Shown: in pieces, positions 43,388 through 53,239 of the stretch | How positions within the stretch are numbered: the stretch's first letter is position 1 | Layout: every line of letters begins with the position of its first letter | Origin: Pseudonocardia asaccharolytica DSM 44247 = NBRC 16224 | Lineage (GTDB): Bacteria; Actinomycetota; Actinomycetes; Mycobacteriales; Pseudonocardiaceae | Assembly (NCBI RefSeq): GCF_000423625.1 | Contig: NZ_AUII01000011.1 | Coordinates: 62,001 to 126,000, forward strand | Direction of reading: 5' to 3' | Length of the DNA: 64,000 nt | The notes under the pieces: model-generated | Database searches by the model: none | What the model was told of the DNA's origin: nothing | What the model saw: only the letters and a program-made list of their open reading frames with translations | Position numbers and translations under genes: made by a program

Positions 43388-44926
43388 ATGAACGCCGTGA
43401 CCGTCGGAACCGGCCCGCTGTGCGCGACGGAGATCGTCGCTGTCGCCCGGGACGGAGCGCCCGTGGCGCTGGCCCCCGAGGCGGAGGCCGAGATCGCCCG
43501 CAGCCGGGCGGTCATCGACGCGCTGGCCGACGATGCCGACGCGCATTACGGCGTGTCGACCGGATTCGGAGCGCTGGCCACCCGGCATATTCCGGCTCGG
43601 CTGCGTGCGGGCCTGCAACAGAGCGTGGTCCGCTCGCATGCGGCCGGGTCCGGGCCCGAGGTGGAGCGTGAGGTGGTCCGCGCGCTCATGCTGCTGCGCC
43701 TGGCGACGCTGGCCACCGGGCGGACCGGGATCCGGCCGGAGACGGCGCGGGCCTACGCGGCGCTGATCAGCGCGGGCATCACCCCGATCGTCCCCGAATA
43801 CGGCTCGCTGGGCTGCTCGGGAGATCTGGCCCCGCTCGCGTGCTGTGCGCTCGCGCTCACCGGGGAGGGCGAGGTCCGCGACGCCTGCGGGACGCGCCGT
43901 CCGGCCGCGGAGGCGCTCGCCGCGGCCGGCATCGAGCCGGTGGTGCTGCGGGAGAAGGAAGGCCTCGCCCTCATCAACGGGACCGACGGCATGCTCGGCA
44001 TGCTGGTGCTGGCCTGCCACGATCTGCACCGGTTGCTGCGCACCGCGGACCTCGCGGCCGCGATGAGCGTCGAGGCGCTGCTCGGGACCGACGCGGTGTT
44101 CGCGGCCGATCTGCAGGCGTTGCGGCCGCATCCCGGACAGGCCGACGCCGCCGCGAACCTGCGCGTGCTGCTCGCCGATTCCGCGATCATGGCCAGCCAC
44201 CGCACCCCGGACTGCACCCGCGTGCAGGACGCCTATTCGCTGCGCTGCGCCCCACAGGTCCACGGGGCCGCGCGGGACACGCTCGCGCACGCCGAGCAGG
44301 TCGCCGCCCGGGAGCTCGCCGGGGCCATCGACAATCCGGTCGTCACCCGCGACGGGCGGGTGGAGAGCAACGGCAACTTCCACGGCGCCCCGCTCGGCTT
44401 CGTGCTGGACTTCCTGGCGATCGCCGTCGCCGACATCGCCTCGATCGCCGAACGACGCACCGACCGGTTCCTCGACGTCGCCCGCAGCCATGGGCTGCCC
44501 GCCTTCCTGGCAGACGACCCCGGCGTCGACTCCGGGCACATGATCGCGCAGTACACCCAGGCCGCGATCGTGTCCGAGCTCAAACGGCTGGCGGTACCGG
44601 CGTCGGTGGACTCGATCCCGTCCAGCGCCATGCAGGAGGACCACGTCTCGATGGGGTGGGCGGCCGCCCGCAAGCTGCGGCGCGGCGTGGACGGGCTGAC
44701 CCGGGTACTGGGGATCGAGTTGCTCACCGCGGCGCGGGGGCTGGATCTGCGCCATCCGCTGGCCCCGGCGCCGGCCACCGGCGCGGTCGTTGCCGGGCTG
44801 CGCGCCCGGGCCGGCGGCCCCGGTCCCGACCGCCACCTTGCGCCCGAGATCGAGGCCGCGGTCGACTATGTGTCCTCGGGCGCGGCGCTCGCCGCGGCCG
44901 AGTCGGTCACCGGCCCGTTGCGCTGA
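43388..44926 (+). CDS. hutH: Histidine ammonia-lyase
   Basis: A 512-aa lyase. The MIO cofactor triad is Cys143-Ser144-Gly145 (GSLGCSGDLAPL), a Cys variant of the usual Ala-Ser-Gly that is common in actinobacterial HutH. HYGVSTGFGALATRHI at the N-terminus, VQDAYSLRCAPQVHG and SNGNFHGAPLGFVLDF follow. Start at ATG 43388 (family-like); the open frame to 43325 covers the lsr2 terminator. First step of histidine breakdown to urocanate; first gene of hutHUFI. Confidence 0.95.
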   Translation: MNAVTVGTGPLCATEIVAVARDGAPVALAPEAEAEIARSRAVIDALADDADAHYGVSTGFGALATRHIPARLRAGLQQSVVRSHAAGSGPEVEREVVRALMLLRLATLATGRTGIRPETARAYAALISAGITPIVPEYGSLGCSGDLAPLACCALALTGEGEVRDACGTRRPAAEALAAAGIEPVVLREKEGLALINGTDGMLGMLVLACHDLHRLLRTADLAAAMSVEALLGTDAVFAADLQALRPHPGQADAAANLRVLLADSAIMASHRTPDCTRVQDAYSLRCAPQVHGAARDTLAHAEQVAARELAGAIDNPVVTRDGRVESNGNFHGAPLGFVLDFLAIAVADIASIAERRTDRFLDVARSHGLPAFLADDPGVDSGHMIAQYTQAAIVSELKRLAVPASVDSIPSSAMQEDHVSMGWAAARKLRRGVDGLTRVLGIELLTAARGLDLRHPLAPAPATGAVVAGLRARAGGPGPDRHLAPEIEAAVDYVSSGAALAAAESVTGPLR

Positions 44927-44932
44927 CGCGCC

Positions 44933-44974
44933 CGTGAGCGGCGAGTAACGCCCCAGCGGTACTCGCCGCTCACG
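44933..44974 (+). promoter_or_regulatory. Perfect hairpin between hutH and hutU
   Basis: CGTGAGCGGCGAGTA (44933-44947) pairs perfectly with 44960-44974 around a 12-base loop, 6 bp after the hutH stop and 22 bp before the hutU start. It is strong enough to act as a terminator or attenuator inside the operon, or as an mRNA-stability element. The hutU ribosome site (GGGAGG) lies just beyond it. Confidence 0.6.
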
Positions 44975-44996
44975 AGCCGGCCGAAGGGAGGCAGAA

Positions 44997-46652
44997 ATGG
45001 ACGGCGCCCGCCCGGTCAGGGCCCCGCGCGGCACCGCGCTCACCGCCCGCTCCTGGCAGACCGAGGCCCCGCTGCGGATGCTGCGCAACAACCTCGATCC
45101 GGAGGTCGCCGAGCGTCCGGACGACCTGGTCGTCTACGGCGGCACCGGCCGCGCGGCCCGCGACTGGGCCTGCTTCGACGCGATGGTGCGCACCCTCACC
45201 ACCCTCGGCGACGACGAGACGATGCTGGTGCAGTCCGGCAGGCCGGTGGGTGTGCTGCGCACGCACGAATGGGCGCCGCGGGTGCTCATCGCCAACGCGA
45301 ACCTCGTCGGGGACTGGGCGACGTGGCCGGAGTTTCGCAGGCTCGAGAGGCTCGGGCTGACCATGTACGGGCAGATGACCGCCGGCTCGTGGATCTATAT
45401 CGGCACTCAGGGCATCCTGCAGGGCACCTACGAGACGTTCGCCGCGGTCGCCGCCAAGCGGTTCGCCGGCACGCTGGCCGGCACCCTCACCGTCACCGGC
45501 GGCTGCGGCGGGATGGGCGGGGCGCAGCCGCTCGCCGTCACCCTCAACGAGGGGGTCTGTCTGATCGTCGACGTCGAACCCGAACGCCTGCACCGCCGGC
45601 TGCGCGCCCGCTACCTCGACGAGCTCGCCTCCGACCTCGACGAGGCGGTCGCCCGGTGCGAGCGGGCGCGGTCGCAGCGCCGGGCGGCATCGGTCGGGGT
45701 CGTCGGCAACTGCGCCGTCGTGCTACCGGAGCTGCTGCGCCGCGGCGTTCGCGTCGACATCGTCACCGACCAGACCTCCGCCCATGATCCGCTGTCCTAC
45801 CTGCCCGAGGGTGTCTCGACCGAGGACTGGGACGACTACGCGCGGAGCAAGCCCGAGGAGTTCACCGACCGGGCGCGGGAGTCGATGGCCCGCCACGTCG
45901 AGGCGATGGTCGGTTTCCTCGACGCGGGCGCGGAGGTGTTCGACTACGGCAACTCGATTCGCGACGAGGCCCGCCGCGGCGGATACGAGCGGGCGTTCGC
46001 ATTCCCGGGATTCGTGCCCGCCTATATCCGGCCGCTGTTCTGCGCGGGCAAGGGCCCGTTCCGCTGGGTGGCGCTGTCGGGTGACCCGGCCGATATCCAC
46101 GCCACCGACGCGGCGGTGCTCGACCTGTTTCCCGACGACGACCACCTGCACCGGTGGATCGAGGCCGCGCGGCAGCGAGTCGTCTTCCAAGGCCTTCCGG
46201 CGCGGATCTGCTGGCTCGGCCACGGCGAGCGGGACCGCGCCGGGGCGCGGTTCAACGACATGGTCGCCGCGGGCGAGCTGTCGGCCCCGATCGTCATCGG
46301 CCGGGACCACCTCGACGCGGGCTCGGTTGCCTCGCCGTACCGGGAGACCGAGGCGATGGCCGACTCCTCCGACGCGATCGCCGACTGGCCGCTGCTCAAC
46401 GCGCTGGTCAACACCGCGTCGGGAGCGACCTGGGTGTCGATCCACGACGGCGGCGGCGTCGGCATCGGGCGGTCCATCCACGCCGGCCAGGTCACCGTGG
46501 CCGACGGCACCGAGCTGGCCAGGGCGAAGATCGAGCGGGTGCTCACCAACGATCCGGGCACCGGTGTGCTGCGCCACGTCGACGCCGGATACCCGCAGGC
46601 CGAGCGGGCGGCGGCGGCGCACGGACTGCGGATCCCGATGGCGGAGCCGTGA
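44997..46652 (+). CDS. hutU: Urocanate hydratase
   Basis: A 551-aa NAD+-dependent hydratase of standard length. Start at ATG 44997 with GGGAGG ahead. Seen: [18 protein letters not shown] (NAD-binding), [15 protein letters not shown], the [14 protein letters not shown] block with the active-site-near Cys, and [17 protein letters not shown]. It converts urocanate to imidazolone propionate. The stop overlaps the next start in GTGA. Confidence 0.96.
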   Translation: MDGARPVRAPRGTALTARSWQTEAPLRMLRNNLDPEVAERPDDLVVYGGTGRAARDWACFDAMVRTLTTLGDDETMLVQSGRPVGVLRTHEWAPRVLIANANLVGDWATWPEFRRLERLGLTMYGQMTAGSWIYIGTQGILQGTYETFAAVAAKRFAGTLAGTLTVTGGCGGMGGAQPLAVTLNEGVCLIVDVEPERLHRRLRARYLDELASDLDEAVARCERARSQRRAASVGVVGNCAVVLPELLRRGVRVDIVTDQTSAHDPLSYLPEGVSTEDWDDYARSKPEEFTDRARESMARHVEAMVGFLDAGAEVFDYGNSIRDEARRGGYERAFAFPGFVPAYIRPLFCAGKGPFRWVALSGDPADIHATDAAVLDLFPDDDHLHRWIEAARQRVVFQGLPARICWLGHGERDRAGARFNDMVAAGELSAPIVIGRDHLDAGSVASPYRETEAMADSSDAIADWPLLNALVNTASGATWVSIHDGGGVGIGRSIHAGQVTVADGTELARAKIERVLTNDPGTGVLRHVDAGYPQAERAAAAHGLRIPMAEP

Positions 46653-47965
46653 GCCGCTGGTTCGCGGCGGAGGCACTGCTGCCCGGGGGTCCGGCCACCG
46701 ACGTGGTGTTCGAGATCGTCGAAGGGCGGTTCGCGACGATCACCGCGGACGCCGACGCCGGGGGGGCCGCCCGGCTGCCCGGGATCGCGCTGCCCGGGCT
46801 CGCCAACGCCCACAGCCACGCGTTCCACCGGGCGCTGCGCGGGCGCACCCATGGCTGCGGCGGCACGTTCTGGACCTGGCGCGAGCGGATGTACGCCCTC
46901 GCCCGGCGGCTCGACCCGGACACCTACCTGGCCCTGGCCCGCGCCACCTACGCCGAGATGGCGCTGGCTGGGTTCACCGCCGTCGGGGAGTTCCACTACC
47001 TGCACCACGGCCCCGGCGGGGTGCCCTACACCGAGCCGAACGCGATGGCGGCCGCGCTGCGGCAGGCGGCCGCGGACGCCGGGGTCCGGCTGACCCTGAT
47101 CGACATCTGCTATCTCGCGGGCGGGCTCGGGCCAGGCGGTCACCTGCCGCTCGACGAGGTGCAGCGGCCCTTCTCCGACGGCGATCCGCACGCGTGGGCA
47201 GAGCGGGTCGCCGAGCTGGCGGCCGGGCCGGGGATGCGAATCGGCGTCGGCGTGCATTCGGTGCGGGCCGTTCCGCGCCCGGCCCTGCGGACCGTCGCCG
47301 AGATCGCCCGCGCCCGACCACTGCACGTGCACCTGTCCGAACAACCCGCCGAGAACGAGGCCTGCCTCGGGTACTACGGCGCGACACCCACCGGGCTGCT
47401 GGCGGCGGAGGGGGTGCTGGGGCCGGGCACGACCGCGGTGCACGCCACGCATCTAACCGGCGCCGATATCGCGCTGCTCGGCGACAGCGGCGCGACCGTC
47501 TGCCTCTGTCCGACCACCGAACGGGATCTCGCCGACGGCATCGGGCCGGCCCGCGCCCTGCGCGACGCCGGGGTGCGGCTCGCGCTCGGTACCGACCAGC
47601 ACGCGCTGATCGACCCGTTCGAGGAGGCGAGGGCGCTGGAGATGCATGAGCGGCTCGCGTCGGGGGAGCGCGGCCGGTTCGCCCCGGACGAGCTGCTGGC
47701 GGCGCTCACCGGCCACGGCTGCCTCGGCTGGCCGGATGCGGGCCGACTGGAGGTGGGCGCGCGCGCCGACCTCGTCGCGGTGCGCTGCGACACCGCGCGC
47801 ACCGCGGGTGCGGCGCCGGACCAGATTCTGTATGCCGCGACGGCCGCCGATGTCGACACCGTGATCGTCGACGGGCAGCCGGTGGTCGAGGGTGGGCGGC
47901 ACCGGCTCGGCGACGTCGGCGCCTTGCTGCGCGCCGCGATCGAGCCGCTGCGGGAGTGCGGATGA
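46649..47965 (+). CDS. hutF: Formimidoylglutamate deiminase
   Basis: A 438-aa amidohydrolase. Start GTG 46649 (4-base overlap with hutU). [17 protein letters not shown] carries the metal-binding Hx[19 protein letters not shown] and [20 protein letters not shown] the later ligands. It converts formimidoylglutamate to formylglutamate and ammonia, so the pathway here is the five-step variant needing a formylglutamate deformylase, which is not in the window. Its stop overlaps hutI in an ATGA. Confidence 0.93.
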   Translation: MSRWFAAEALLPGGPATDVVFEIVEGRFATITADADAGGAARLPGIALPGLANAHSHAFHRALRGRTHGCGGTFWTWRERMYALARRLDPDTYLALARATYAEMALAGFTAVGEFHYLHHGPGGVPYTEPNAMAAALRQAAADAGVRLTLIDICYLAGGLGPGGHLPLDEVQRPFSDGDPHAWAERVAELAAGPGMRIGVGVHSVRAVPRPALRTVAEIARARPLHVHLSEQPAENEACLGYYGATPTGLLAAEGVLGPGTTAVHATHLTGADIALLGDSGATVCLCPTTERDLADGIGPARALRDAGVRLALGTDQHALIDPFEEARALEMHERLASGERGRFAPDELLAALTGHGCLGWPDAGRLEVGARADLVAVRCDTARTAGAAPDQILYAATAADVDTVIVDGQPVVEGGRHRLGDVGALLRAAIEPLRECG

Positions 47966-49122
47966 GCAGGCTGATCACCGGTATCGCCGAGCTGGTGACC
48001 AACGATCCGTGGGCGGGCGACGGCTCGGCGCTGGGCCTCCTGCGCGACGCGGCGATCGTCGTCGACGGCGATCGGATCGCCTGGATCGGCCCGGCCGCCC
48101 AGGCCCCGCCCGCGGACACCCGGACCGATCTCGGCGGCCGGGCCGTGCTGCCCGGCTTCGTCGACACCCACACCCACCTGGTCTTCGCCGGGGACCGGTC
48201 GGCCGAGTTCGCCGCGCGGATGGCGGGCGCCCGCTACGACGGCGGCGGCATCGCGGCCACCGTCGCCGCCACCCGGGAGGCGAGCGATGCGCGGCTGCGC
48301 GCGCTGCTGGCCGGGCGGATCGCCGAGCTCCGGGCGCAGGGCACCACCACGGTGGAGATCAAGAGCGGCTACGGGTTGACCGTCGCCGACGAGCTGCGCG
48401 CGCTGCGGCTGGCCCGCGAGGTCACGGTCGAGACGACCTTCCTCGGAGCACATGTGGTGCCCGCTGGGGCGGCCCGCGACGACTACCTCGCGCTCGTGAC
48501 CGGGGAGATGCTGAGGGCCTGCGCGCCGCACGCGCGCTGGACCGACGTGTTCTGCGAGCCGACGAGCCCGCACGCGTTCGACGGCGACGAGGCCCGCTGC
48601 GTGCTGCGGGCGGGTGCGGCGGCCGGGCTCGGGCTGCGGGTCCACGGCAACCAGCTCTCCGCCGGACCGGGGGTGGCGCTGGCCGTGGAGTTCGGCGCCG
48701 CGAGCGTCGATCACTGCACGCATCTGACCGACGCCGATGTCGATGCGCTCGCCGCCGGCACCACGGTGGCCACGCTGCTGCCCGGCGTGGAGTTCGCCAC
48801 CCGATCGCCCTACCCCGACGCCCGGCGGCTGCTCGACGCGGGGATCACGGTGGCGTTGGCGACCGACTGCAACCCCGGAACCAGCTACACCTCCTCGATA
48901 CCGTTGGTGATCGCGCTCGCCGTGCGGGAGATGCGGATGACCCCGGCCGAGGCGCTGTGGGCCGCGACCGCCGGTGGCGCGCGGGCGCTCCGGCGCGACG
49001 ACGTCGGGGTGCTCGCGCCGGGGCGACGCGCGGATCTCACGGTTCTCGACGCGCCCAGCCACCTGCACCTGGCCTACCGCCCCGGGGTGCCGATCGCCCG
49101 CGCGCTGCGGCCGGGACGCTGA
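47962..49122 (+). CDS. hutI: Imidazolonepropionase
   Basis: A 386-aa amidohydrolase. The ATG at 47962 overlaps the hutF stop (ATGA). [20 protein letters not shown] (metal HxH), the EIKSGYGLT substrate loop, LGAHVVPA, and [16 protein letters not shown] are diagnostic. It opens imidazolone propionate to formimidoylglutamate. Gene order hutH-U-F-I, with I after F, completes four steps. Confidence 0.95.
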   Translation: MSRLITGIAELVTNDPWAGDGSALGLLRDAAIVVDGDRIAWIGPAAQAPPADTRTDLGGRAVLPGFVDTHTHLVFAGDRSAEFAARMAGARYDGGGIAATVAATREASDARLRALLAGRIAELRAQGTTTVEIKSGYGLTVADELRALRLAREVTVETTFLGAHVVPAGAARDDYLALVTGEMLRACAPHARWTDVFCEPTSPHAFDGDEARCVLRAGAAAGLGLRVHGNQLSAGPGVALAVEFGAASVDHCTHLTDADVDALAAGTTVATLLPGVEFATRSPYPDARRLLDAGITVALATDCNPGTSYTSSIPLVIALAVREMRMTPAEALWAATAGGARALRRDDVGVLAPGRRADLTVLDAPSHLHLAYRPGVPIARALRPGR

Positions 49123-49160
49123 GGCCGCGGGATGAGGCGGGCCCGTATGCGGCCGGGCGG

Positions 49161-50621
49161 CTATTCCTGGACGTTGATCGTGGCCATCATGCCGAGGTCC
49201 TCGTGGTCGAGGATGTGGCAGTGGTAGACGCTGCGTCCGGGACGGGCGGTGAACGGGATACGCACCCGCACCCAGCCGCCCGCGGGGACGAGCACCACGT
49301 CCTGGGCGGTGCCGGTGGGGGCGGCGCCGTCGCTGCTGGCGAGGACGGTGAACGGCCAGATGTGCAGGTGGAACGGGTGCGCCAGCGGGCCGGGGTTGGT
49401 GATGGTCCAGTCCTCGATGGTGCCCAGGCGCACGGTCTGGTCGTCGCGGTCGGGGTCGAAGCTGCGGCCGTCGATGGTGAAGCGCATGCCGCCCGCGCCC
49501 ATACCCATCTGAAACGCGGTCTGGCGGCTGCGGGTCACCGACCCGCTGGGCGGGATGTCCGCGGGCAGCGCCGCGGGCAGCGGCGGCGCGCTGACGGGTG
49601 TCCCGGCGCTGGTCATCGTGGCCAGGGTGGCCGGCCAGCTGATCGCCTCGCCGCCGCCGCGGCCCATCATGCCGCCCATGCCGCCGCGGTCGACCGCGTC
49701 GGTGCGCAGCCGGTAGCGGCCGGGTCCGGTGGGGCGCACGACCACGTCGACCCGGTTGCCGGGGGCGAGCCGCACCTGGTCCCGGGGGAGGGGGGCGGGC
49801 AGGAACGTGCCGTCCAGGGCGACCTGGGTGAGCTGGTGGCCGTCGAGACGGATCGCCAGCACCCGGGAGACGCAACCGTTGATCAGGCGCCAGCGCTGCG
49901 GGACGCCGGGGGTGGCGGGGATGTCGGGTTGGTGCTGGCCGTTGACCAGCACCAGCGCGCCCTGGCGGCCCATCATCCGCTCCATCGGGCCGGGCGCGAC
50001 GACGCGGCCGCCGGCGTCGAGGGTGATGTCGGTGATCAGCAGCACCCGATCGTGGTCGACGGGCAGGTCGGGGCCGTGGTCGACCAGCAGCGCCCCGGCC
50101 AGCCCCCCGAACAGCTGATCGGCCACCGTGCCGTGATGGTGCGGGTGGTACCAGTGCGTCCCGGCCGGCTGCTCGGGCGGGATGCGGTAGCGGTAGTCGA
50201 ACCAGGCGCCGGGGTCGATGCGGATGAACGGGTTGTCGCCGTTGCCCTGCGGGGAGACCCGCGGCCCGTGGGTGTGCAGGTTGGTCGGCTGATCGAGCCG
50301 GTTGGTCAACCGCACGGCCAGCTCGTCGCCGGGCCGCACCCGCAGCGTCGGGCCGGGCGAGGTGCCGTTGAAGCCCAAGGCGGCGGTGTCGCGCCCGGCC
50401 AGGCGCACCCCGGACGCGGCGGTGAGCTCGACCTGCAGGCGCCCGCCGCGGCTGTCCAGGATCGGGGGTTCCGCCAGCGGCGCGCCGCTGATAGGGGGCG
50501 CGAGCTCGCCGCCCCCGGTCTGGGCGGTGATCGCCCACCCGGTGGCTCCGGCCGCGAGGCTGGCCACCCCGAGACCGCCCAGGACCAGCGCACGGCGGCG
50601 GCTGATCGGCTCCGGGCTCAT
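49161..50621 (-). CDS. Multicopper oxidase (CueO-like, Tat-exported)
   Basis: A 486-aa laccase-like oxidase. The N-terminus PISRRRALVLGGLGVASLA is a twin-arginine signal. Four copper-ligand motifs: HTHG, HWYHPHHHG, HPFHLHIWPF and HCHILDHEDLGMM. A Met/Gly-rich stretch (GGMGGMMGRGGG and MGMGAGGM) resembles the Met-rich copper-sensing insert of CueO. It would oxidise cuprous copper outside the membrane. The ATG at 50621 overlaps the SHOCT gene stop by 4 bases. Confidence 0.92.
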   Translation of the reverse strand: MSPEPISRRRALVLGGLGVASLAAGATGWAITAQTGGGELAPPISGAPLAEPPILDSRGGRLQVELTAASGVRLAGRDTAALGFNGTSPGPTLRVRPGDELAVRLTNRLDQPTNLHTHGPRVSPQGNGDNPFIRIDPGAWFDYRYRIPPEQPAGTHWYHPHHHGTVADQLFGGLAGALLVDHGPDLPVDHDRVLLITDITLDAGGRVVAPGPMERMMGRQGALVLVNGQHQPDIPATPGVPQRWRLINGCVSRVLAIRLDGHQLTQVALDGTFLPAPLPRDQVRLAPGNRVDVVVRPTGPGRYRLRTDAVDRGGMGGMMGRGGGEAISWPATLATMTSAGTPVSAPPLPAALPADIPPSGSVTRSRQTAFQMGMGAGGMRFTIDGRSFDPDRDDQTVRLGTIEDWTITNPGPLAHPFHLHIWPFTVLASSDGAAPTGTAQDVVLVPAGGWVRVRIPFTARPGRSVYHCHILDHEDLGMMATINVQE

Positions 50622-50842
50622 CGCAGCTGGTCGCGGCGGCGGAGGTAGTCCTGCTCGTCGATCTCGCCGCGGGCGAACCGCTCGGCCAGCACCTGCTCCG
50701 GGGTGGCCCGAGGGGCCGCCGCCTGGTCACCGCTCCGGTCGCCGCGGGCCAGGTAGCGAACCAGGGCGATCACCCCGAGGATGATCAGCGCCCAGAACAG
50801 CACCATGCTGACGGTCATGAGCGCATAACCCCAACCGCTCAT
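50618..50842 (-). CDS. SHOCT-domain membrane protein
   Basis: A 74-aa protein: one membrane helix (ALMTVSMVLFWALIILGVIA) and a C-terminal SHOCT motif (PEQVLAERFARGEIDEQDYLRRRDQLR is the region; the conserved core is RFARGEIDEQDY). The ATG at 50842 has no ribosome site of its own. A perfect GAGGAGG sits upstream of ATG 50865, which opens an 8-codon frame (MMWWYGPV) whose TGA overlaps this ATG. Related proteins begin MMWW-like and continue into the helix, so either a base is missing or the octapeptide couples translation. Confidence 0.75.
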   Translation of the reverse strand: MSGWGYALMTVSMVLFWALIILGVIALVRYLARGDRSGDQAAAPRATPEQVLAERFARGEIDEQDYLRRRDQLR

Positions 50843-51019
50843 ACCGGGCCGTACCACCACATCATGTTCCAGACCTCCTCGACCGACGCCGGCGGTGCAT
50901 GTCAGACCCTTTCCTCCGACCGACCGCACTCAGTGTCTTCGCGGCACCGGGGCCGGGGCATCGGCTGATGGCCACCTCGAGCCCGCCGAAGGTCCCGACG
51001 GTGACGGGACCGACGTCCG

Positions 51020-51910
51020 TCACGAACCCTGCGTGGGTCGGCCGAGCGGGACGAAGGTGTGTCCGCCGTGGCGGGAGTCGAACAGGCCCCCCGCGGTAGC
51101 GGCGAGCACCCGCCCGTCCGCCAGACCGGTGACGGCCTGCGGGCGGCCGCCGGGCACGACACCGACCCGCTGCCAGGTCGCGCCGGCGTCGAAACTGGTG
51201 TGCAGCGCCCCGTCCGGGGCGAGCCCGTAGAGCGTGGCGTCGGGCGACCAGGACAGAAACGCCAGCAGCGGGCTGCTCGGGGCGCCGAAGCTCGCCCCGC
51301 CATCACGGCTGGCCACCACACCGTCCGCGGTGGTGGCCAGCACGATCGCGGGATCGGTGGGGTCGACCGCGAGGTCCAGGGCCGCCACGGTGGCGCGGCT
51401 CTGCCAGGTGGTGCCGCCGTCGCTGCTGACCCGCAGCATCCGGCGCCCGGCATCCAGGCCGTAGAGGGTGCCGGAGCTGACCTGCAGAGCGTGGAAGTCG
51501 ACCTCGCCGGCCAGGCTCACCGGCTGCCAGGTGGCGCCGGCGTCGGTGCTGCGCACCAGCCCGAGCGGGTCAGGCGCATTCTCGGTGGGTCCGGGGTGAC
51601 CGCTGGACAGGAACGTGTCCGGGGCGGCGATGGTGAACCCCATCAGATCCCGCCCTGGCGCGCCGACCCGTTCAAGCCCACCGGCGGCGCCGACGCGGTA
51701 GAGGCCCTCGTGGGCGGCGACGTAGATCAGGCCGTCGGCCGGGTTGAGATCCACGGCATGGACGTGGCCCAGTCCGGGACCCGGCCCGGCTCCGGTCGCG
51801 ACCGGTGGTGGCTCCGGTGGCTCTGGTGCGGCGGAGGCGCAGGCGGTGGCCATGGTGAGGCCGGTGAGCAGGACGGCGGTCAGGATCGCGAGCCGAAGCG
51901 GCTGGCGCAC
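51020..51910 (-). CDS. Secreted beta-propeller (sialidase/BNR-repeat-like) protein of the copper cluster
   Basis: A 296-aa exported protein with a signal/lipoprotein-like N-terminus (AILTAVLLTGLTMATACAS). It contains BNR/Asp-box type repeats: STDAGATWQ, SSDGGTTWQ, SRDGGASFG, SFDAGATWQ, DSRHGGHTF. Resembles F510_1955-type glycosyl hydrolases that are found beside copper-oxidase and DUF305 genes. Enzymatic activity not shown; a periplasmic copper-binding or scaffold role is possible. Confidence 0.78.
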   Translation of the reverse strand: MRQPLRLAILTAVLLTGLTMATACASAAPEPPEPPPVATGAGPGPGLGHVHAVDLNPADGLIYVAAHEGLYRVGAAGGLERVGAPGRDLMGFTIAAPDTFLSSGHPGPTENAPDPLGLVRSTDAGATWQPVSLAGEVDFHALQVSSGTLYGLDAGRRMLRVSSDGGTTWQSRATVAALDLAVDPTDPAIVLATTADGVVASRDGGASFGAPSSPLLAFLSWSPDATLYGLAPDGALHTSFDAGATWQRVGVVPGGRPQAVTGLADGRVLAATAGGLFDSRHGGHTFVPLGRPTQGS

Positions 51911-52006
51911 GGGAGTTGCTCCTTGACAAGGGGTGGGGGCCGGCCGGGAGGAGGGTGCTCCTCCCGGCCGGGAACGAGCAGCGGTGGGCCGCAGGGCCCG
52001 ACGCGG

Positions 52007-52642
52007 TCAGGTCGTCGCGAGCAGGTCGCGCATCGCAGCGATCTCGGCCCGCTGCGCGTCGATGATCTTCTGGGCCAGGGCTCTGGCCTCGGCGTTCTGA
52101 CCGTTGGCCAGCTGGGTCGTGGCCATCTCGACGGCGCCGTCGTGGTGTTCGATCATCATCTGCAGGAACATCCGGTCGAACCCGGGGCCCCGGGCCTGTC
52201 CGAGCTGCCGCATCTGGTCCTCGGTCATCATCCCCGACATCCCGCCGTGGCCGGCGCCGCCGTGGTTCGCCCCGGCCGGGTCACCGGTGACGGTGGTCGG
52301 GGCGGCCGGGAGACCCCAGGCACGCAGGAGACCCTGCATCTGCGCGATCTCCGGGTCCTGCGCCGCCTCGATCGTCGAGGCGAGTTCGGTGACCTGGGGG
52401 GAGGAGGCGTGGTCGGCGGCGAGCCGGGACATCTGAACGGCCTGGGCGTGGTGCGGGATCATGCCCTGCACGAACGCGACGTCGGCGTCGTGGTGCGAGG
52501 CCGAGACCTCGGCGGGGCCGGCCGCGCTGGGCAGTGGCGCGGTGGCCGCGGCGCCCGAGGCGACGGTGCTGGTGCCGCAACCGGCGAGGACGGCCGCGGC
52601 CGCCGCGGCCGCGAGCAGGCCGGTGATACGCGTGGTCTTCAC
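52007..52642 (-). CDS. DUF305 lipoprotein
   Basis: A 211-aa lipoprotein: signal peptide ending LAGC (residues about 15-22). Two DUF305 ferritin-like half motifs, MIPHHAQAVQMSRLA and MIEHHDGAVEMATTQL, separated by a His/Gly/Met-rich linker (NHGGAGHGGMSGMM). DUF305 proteins co-occur with copper-resistance genes and are thought to bind metal. Upstream of the beta-propeller gene in the same direction, 96 bp apart. Confidence 0.88.
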   Translation of the reverse strand: MKTTRITGLLAAAAAAAVLAGCGTSTVASGAAATAPLPSAAGPAEVSASHHDADVAFVQGMIPHHAQAVQMSRLAADHASSPQVTELASTIEAAQDPEIAQMQGLLRAWGLPAAPTTVTGDPAGANHGGAGHGGMSGMMTEDQMRQLGQARGPGFDRMFLQMMIEHHDGAVEMATTQLANGQNAEARALAQKIIDAQRAEIAAMRDLLATT

Positions 52643-52700
52643 GTGCGGATACTCCTCTGCGTGGGAATCGATGATCGGGATCGGCGGGAGCCGGATCCGA

Positions 52701-53114
52701 TCACCGCCGCAGCACGCAGAGCTCGGCCAACCGGATGACCAGGGGCGGAGGCGGACGCGGCACGCACGGAAGCGCCGTGCCCGGCGGTTGCGCGCCGGCC
52801 GCAGCGGCCCGCCGGCACACCCATACCGGCGCGGCCGCGGCTGCCAGCAGGACGGCCGCGCCCAGCACCGCCAGGCACACGTCCAGCACGTGATGGGTGG
52901 CCGGATCCTGCCCGTGACCCGGCTGCCCCGGGTGGTCGGCCGGGGCAGCGACGGGCAGCGCCGGGGCGGGCACCGGGCCGGGCGCAGCCGCCGCCATCAC
53001 GTGCGGGGTCGTGTCCTCGACCGGGGCCGGGGTGGAGTGCATGGCCAGCACCCCCAGGGCGAGCGCGGCCACCACGAGCAACCGCTCGATGCGCCACCGG
53101 CCCGCCCCGTCCAC
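52701..53114 (-). CDS. DUF6153-like small membrane protein
   Basis: A 137-aa protein with a first hydrophobic segment (LLVVAALALGVLAMHSTP), a His-rich central part (DHPGQPGHGQDPATHH), a second helix (CLAVLGAAVLLAAAAAPVWV) and a C-terminal tail with Pro stretch. The architecture matches the DUF6153 proteins that lead copper-resistance operons in actinomycetes. First gene of the DUF6153-DUF305-propeller-SHOCT-multicopper-oxidase unit. Confidence 0.7.
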   Translation of the reverse strand: MDGAGRWRIERLLVVAALALGVLAMHSTPAPVEDTTPHVMAAAAPGPVPAPALPVAAPADHPGQPGHGQDPATHHVLDVCLAVLGAAVLLAAAAAPVWVCRRAAAAGAQPPGTALPCVPRPPPPLVIRLAELCVLRR

Positions 53115-53239
53115 GCCGCCACGATAGCCACCCCGCCGACCGCGGCCGCCCTCGGTTCACCCGCTCTCAGCGGGCCCACAGGGGCCCGCTGCCATGGTGG
53201 GGCGCTGCACCGGGCGTCGACCGAGCGGAGGGGAGGCCC

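Noticed and set aside
41822..45091. Reverse-strand frame of 1,089 codons
   Set aside because: Only its final 78 codons form a protein-like sequence with zinc ligands; the remainder is antisense to hutH, lsr2 and others.
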